From the NCBI GenBank assembly GCA_030268105.1, contig BSDZ01000103.1, forward strand, positions 1,616,501-1,680,500: a DNA stretch of 64,000 nucleotides, in the 5' to 3' direction. Below the pieces are notes generated by a model. It searched no databases. It had not been told where the DNA came from and saw nothing but the letters and a program-made list of their open reading frames with translations. Of the stretch, positions 61,166-64,000 are shown piece by piece (the first letter of the stretch is position 1; the number at the start of each line of letters is the position of its first letter). The translations under genes were made by a program, and so were the position numbers. Source of the stretch: Volvox africanus. Taxonomy: Eukaryota > Chlorophyta > Chlorophyceae > Chlamydomonadales > Volvocaceae.

Positions 61166-61562
61166 GCCTTGCTTATTTATCTACCTTTCTTCACCACGTT
61201 GATAAACCTAAGGTTTGTATATGATTCGATCTATATAGCTAAGCAAGGGTTTGAAAGGAAAGGTCGTGCTGAGGTCATCGTTTCGTTGACTGGTTGCACA
61301 TCTTACAACTACTGGTACGCCTTGATGTGGCTAGGTGATTACTATGTCAGTATGTGGTGGCATGTACACACGTATGGACGGCGGCAAGGCAGGGACCCGC
61401 CCAATGTGGCCTTTACCTGCTGTTTGTTCTGATGATGATGAGGATGGTGCATGACACATGGCAATATGACTGTTGATGAGCCAATCGATGACTTGGAATG
61501 GAATTTGCAAGCAATAATAATGTACTGGGTCATGGGAGAGATCGATTTCACATTTCTGGACA

Positions 61563-61567
61563 GATAA

Positions 61568-61619
<52 letters not shown>

Positions 61620-61658
61620 GTAGGTAGGTAGATAGATAGATAGGTAGATAGATAGATA
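61563..61658. repeat. GATA microsatellite
   Basis: Nearly 100 bp of GATA/TAGA units with a few GGTA interruptions. Confidence 0.9.
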
Positions 61659-61916
61659 AATGGTTGTGTATCCGATCGCGTATCCGAACTCGGTGGATTG
61701 CCTGGCTGCTCGCTCGGTTTACGTTCTGCCATCAAGGACGGAAAGTCAGACTGCGAACGGATGTAGTACAATGTGTGCATGCACATGCATACAACAGTCG
61801 AGTGGTGAGGGGGAACCACCCAACCAACCACCCATCCATGCATCGAAGTGTAAATGGTAAGAACCGTTAGTTGCCTGCCGCGATGTTCGTGATTGACATC
61901 GAACAAATCAATAGTG

Positions 61917-62225
61917 CTGCTGAGGGTGGTAGTTACTATCTGCTGGAAGGGGATCAAGTCCATTGAAGTAGATTCCGTTTTGGGCTTGCAAAATGGTGGT
62001 GAGGCGTATCCGGAGGCCGCGGTGGTGGACGCGGCTTTATTTGCGAGGTATGTAGGCGATGATGAGGGATCGATGGGGGCGGAAAGACAGCTGGTTGCTG
62101 GGGAGGGATGCAGAGAAAACTAAAACATGCACGCGAATTCTCGTGACTACTTTTCAAATTAAGAAAAAGAAAACGGGGTGCAAAGTGTACATATTGATGC
62201 ATCCAGGTATACACATACATGCATG
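61917..62225 (+). pseudogene. Decayed partial copy of R3HCC1L-like exon 2 and its intron start (copy B)
   Basis: This resembles 55805-56075 in the same orientation, and the similarity runs through the former splice donor into intron sequence. The GTAAAAC donor of copy A is CTAAAAC here, and indels shift the reading frame. The copy starts about 1.0 kb after the end of the parent gene. It is not expected to be coding. Confidence 0.7.
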
Positions 62226-63364
62226 TATGCATGGGCGACTTGCCCTGAAAGGACAACCACCAGGGGCCCTGACCACCGGGCCGAACCACAGCGCTTTGGG
62301 GAAAGTTATGGTTGGTAACAAAAATATCGATCTTATTACATTAATGAAGCCATGTCATCAGTTGAGATGTCTATTGTCGGTTAGGTAAGCGCATATTCCA
62401 TTTCCATATCACCATCATGTACGCATCAACGTATGACCCCAGCAGCCATATCCACCAATCAACTGCTGCTGACGTCTTCATGATACATCCACATGTTGTA
62501 TTAAGTCGACGAAAAACCAATAATGAGTGGTGACCGATAGATAGGTAGGCATATAGATAGATAGAAACCAGGTAGGGGTCATGGCGCCTCCGATCCCGCC
62601 GTACATCATGTGTACGTTGCCGCATCATTTGCCCCTTTAGGCAACATGCCCCGCGATATGCTGACGCCTGATGGTTCAACATCTTTCATAATGTGATAAT
62701 AATATATAAAAGCCGCGCCCATGTATATACACGGCGTAATATGCCAATATCTGTAGCCGTACGTCGTACAGAACTGTACGTGCGTACGGCACGTGCATGC
62801 AAACAAACCAAGAAGCTAATCAACGCTTAAGTAGCTTATTTAAGCGCTGTATTCAACACATTTTAAAGCAGAATAGCATAATAGAAGGTGGCCTATATGG
62901 CCGCAGGAGTTGCTTCATTTTTTGGCGACAGAGCGGGACCCCCCGCTCTGATCAATCGCCATCAGATCTTCTGTTGCTAATTGATAATGCCAAAAAGCAC
63001 CAGCAGGTCAACCTCCAGCGGGGCTGAATGAGTCTAGCCGGTGACCCGCTGCTGAAGCATTGTTCTGACGCGAAAACCCAATAAATCGATTGGGAAAGAA
63101 AGATCGATTGACTAAATGCCCGTCCATACATCGATGAAAGAATAACCGCATATTTGTGAGCATAGCATCATGTATTCTCATCATTAACCATGTCCGTACC
63201 GCACCCCACCTGCTCCTGGCGTCGATGGCGTATATATGTATATGCGTCTGTGTACTTGTATATGTACTTGTGTATGTGCAGCAGGTATGTAACGGCATGC
63301 ACGCGTGGCGGGAGAACTCGCACCCCGGCATCACACACTCGATATCGCACCCCATAGATAGATG

Positions 63365-63369
63365 TTACA
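63365..63369 (-). terminator. TGTAA polyadenylation signal candidate of the matrixin-like gene
   Basis: TGTAA on the minus strand (TTACA on plus), about 54 nt after the stop codon of the matrixin-like gene. Confidence 0.5.
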
Positions 63370-63422
63370 GCGTGTCTAGCTGTGTAGGCACGCTGTACTA
63401 CTTATATACATGAACCTTACGA

Positions 63423-63612
63423 CTATTTCAACCAGGGATAGATCCTCTTGATGCGTTCGGTGTCATTAGGGGACAATTGGGTGTGACTCTCCGAGTAGTA
63501 AGGGCTCATGACGTCATCTGGGTTGGAGCTGTCCAAAAGACCCAGGGCAGTGCCTGCATGTGTACGTATAGTACGAATGTACAGTGAATGTGGTACGCTT
63601 TGCGGTGCATTT

Positions 63613-63647
<35 letters not shown>

Positions 63648-64000
63648 GTACATATTATACAGGACAGGATTTATATAGCTAATACCACCCTCCATTACCT
63701 AAATAAATAGCTAATAGTGTTCTTCTGGCTGTCAGGATGCGTCGTGCACAGTGTAACACTCATCATAAATTATTATTAAACGATTGCATAAAAACATGCA
63801 ACACGAAAAGAAACAAAGTGCATGGGCGTTGTTTAAAGTAATAACATACATTACGTGTATGAAATGATTGTACTAAACAATCATCCAGGCACCTACCAAT
63901 GTCATGCAGCAGCACAATGAAGATGTAGAAGGCGCCGAAGAAATCCTTGATGGAGTACGGGTTTTGTGTCTGGGGCGTGTCCTGCAGCAGTACAGCCGAA
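63423..64000 (-). CDS. Matrixin (peptidase M10)-like protein, last two exons, zinc site degenerate, partial at window edge
   Basis: Minus-strand exons: at least 64000-63897, then 63553-63423 with a TAG stop. The reading frame is open to the edge, so the N-terminus is outside. Joined residues read SIKDFFGAFYIFIVLLHDIG then TALGLLDSSNPDDVMSPYYS and end LSPNDTERIKRIYPWLK. This matches the matrixin catalytic end: active-site helix, Gly-turn, Met-turn (VMSPYY) and the final LSPxDxxRIxxLY helix. Matrixins are secreted zinc proteases that cut extracellular matrix, and volvocine algae use several on their glycoprotein matrix. The canonical HExxHxxGxxH reads H-D-I-G-T-A-L-G-L-L-D: the first His and the Gly remain, but Glu is Asp and the second and third zinc ligands are Thr and Asp. 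It is probably not an active zinc protease, or it may be a decaying gene. The splice join is in phase with a GTAGGT donor. Confidence 0.75.
63617..63645. repeat. (AT)n microsatellite
   Basis: AT dinucleotide run 64 nt upstream (in gene direction) of the last matrixin-like exon, inside its intron. Confidence 0.9.

Larger units (their letters stand above)
60919..63422. other. Convergent spacer between the R3HCC1L-like and matrixin-like genes
   Basis: The two genes point towards each other. The spacer holds a (GAT)n run, a GATA microsatellite, the decayed duplicate at 61917-62225 and GTAC-rich sequence at about 62755-62795. No supported gene lies here; the open frame across the GATA repeat is a repeat artefact. 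Confidence 0.5.

Noticed and set aside
61563..61658. A regular repeat array that might be mistaken for a CRISPR
   Set aside because: It is an uninterrupted 4-bp microsatellite without spacers, in a eukaryotic nuclear genome.
61331..61963. 210-codon minus frame across the GATA repeat
   Set aside because: Its core is a translated GATA microsatellite (Tyr-Leu-Ser-Ile periodicity), with no conserved content.

Overview
The window looks like nuclear DNA of a volvocine green alga (Chlamydomonadales; Volvox carteri or a close colonial relative). Genes have many introns with GT-AG junctions, G/C-rich third codon positions and very long Ala, Gly, Ser, Pro and Gln runs in the proteins. TGTAA, the polyadenylation signal of this group, follows several stop codons. 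Introns and spacers are AT-richer and full of microsatellites. The genus is inference. No tRNA, rRNA, CRISPR or prokaryotic operon was seen.

Layout, left to right: (1) minus strand, 272-6368, a seven-exon DUF1399 / glycine-rich-domain (GRDP-like) protein with a 950-residue low-complexity tail. (2) minus strand, about 8.9-18.0 kb, a very large leucine-rich-repeat protein whose repeats are split by huge low-complexity blocks; both gene ends are unresolved. (3) minus strand, about 20.4-20.8 kb, one good exon of an unrecognised protein with a membrane segment. (4) minus strand, 21511-24197, a complete five-exon uridine phosphorylase. (5) plus strand, 24784-26514, a protein with an F-box-like start, a SAP-like helical pair and a Cys-rich end; it shares a 586-bp divergent promoter region with (4). 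(6) plus strand, 27692-38884, a complete 19-exon SWI3/SMARCC core subunit of a SWI/SNF chromatin remodeller. (7) minus strand, about 43.4-52.5 kb, a PB1-domain protein with a single C2H2-like zinc finger. (8) plus strand, 54181-60918, a seven-exon R3HCC1L-like protein. (9) minus strand, 63423 to the right edge, the last two exons of a matrixin (M10) metalloprotease-like protein whose zinc site is degenerate.

Exon joins were worked out by hand from reading phase, splice consensus and family alignment. For genes 1, 4, 5, 6 and 8 every join keeps frame from ATG to stop. Genes 2 and 7 are in phase over 12 and 13 exons but have open ends. There is no operon-like organisation; neighbours look functionally unrelated, apart from two divergent pairs (4/5 and 7/8) that may share promoter regions.

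The most unusual points are the matrixin without its zinc ligands, a perfect 33-bp inverted repeat framing 289 bp inside a SWI3 intron, a decayed copy of the 3' part of the R3HCC1L-like gene's large exon lying behind that gene, a PB1 plus C2H2 combination I do not recognise, an inverted 80-90-bp repeat shared by two spacers 50 kb apart, and several hairpins and palindromes in non-coding DNA.
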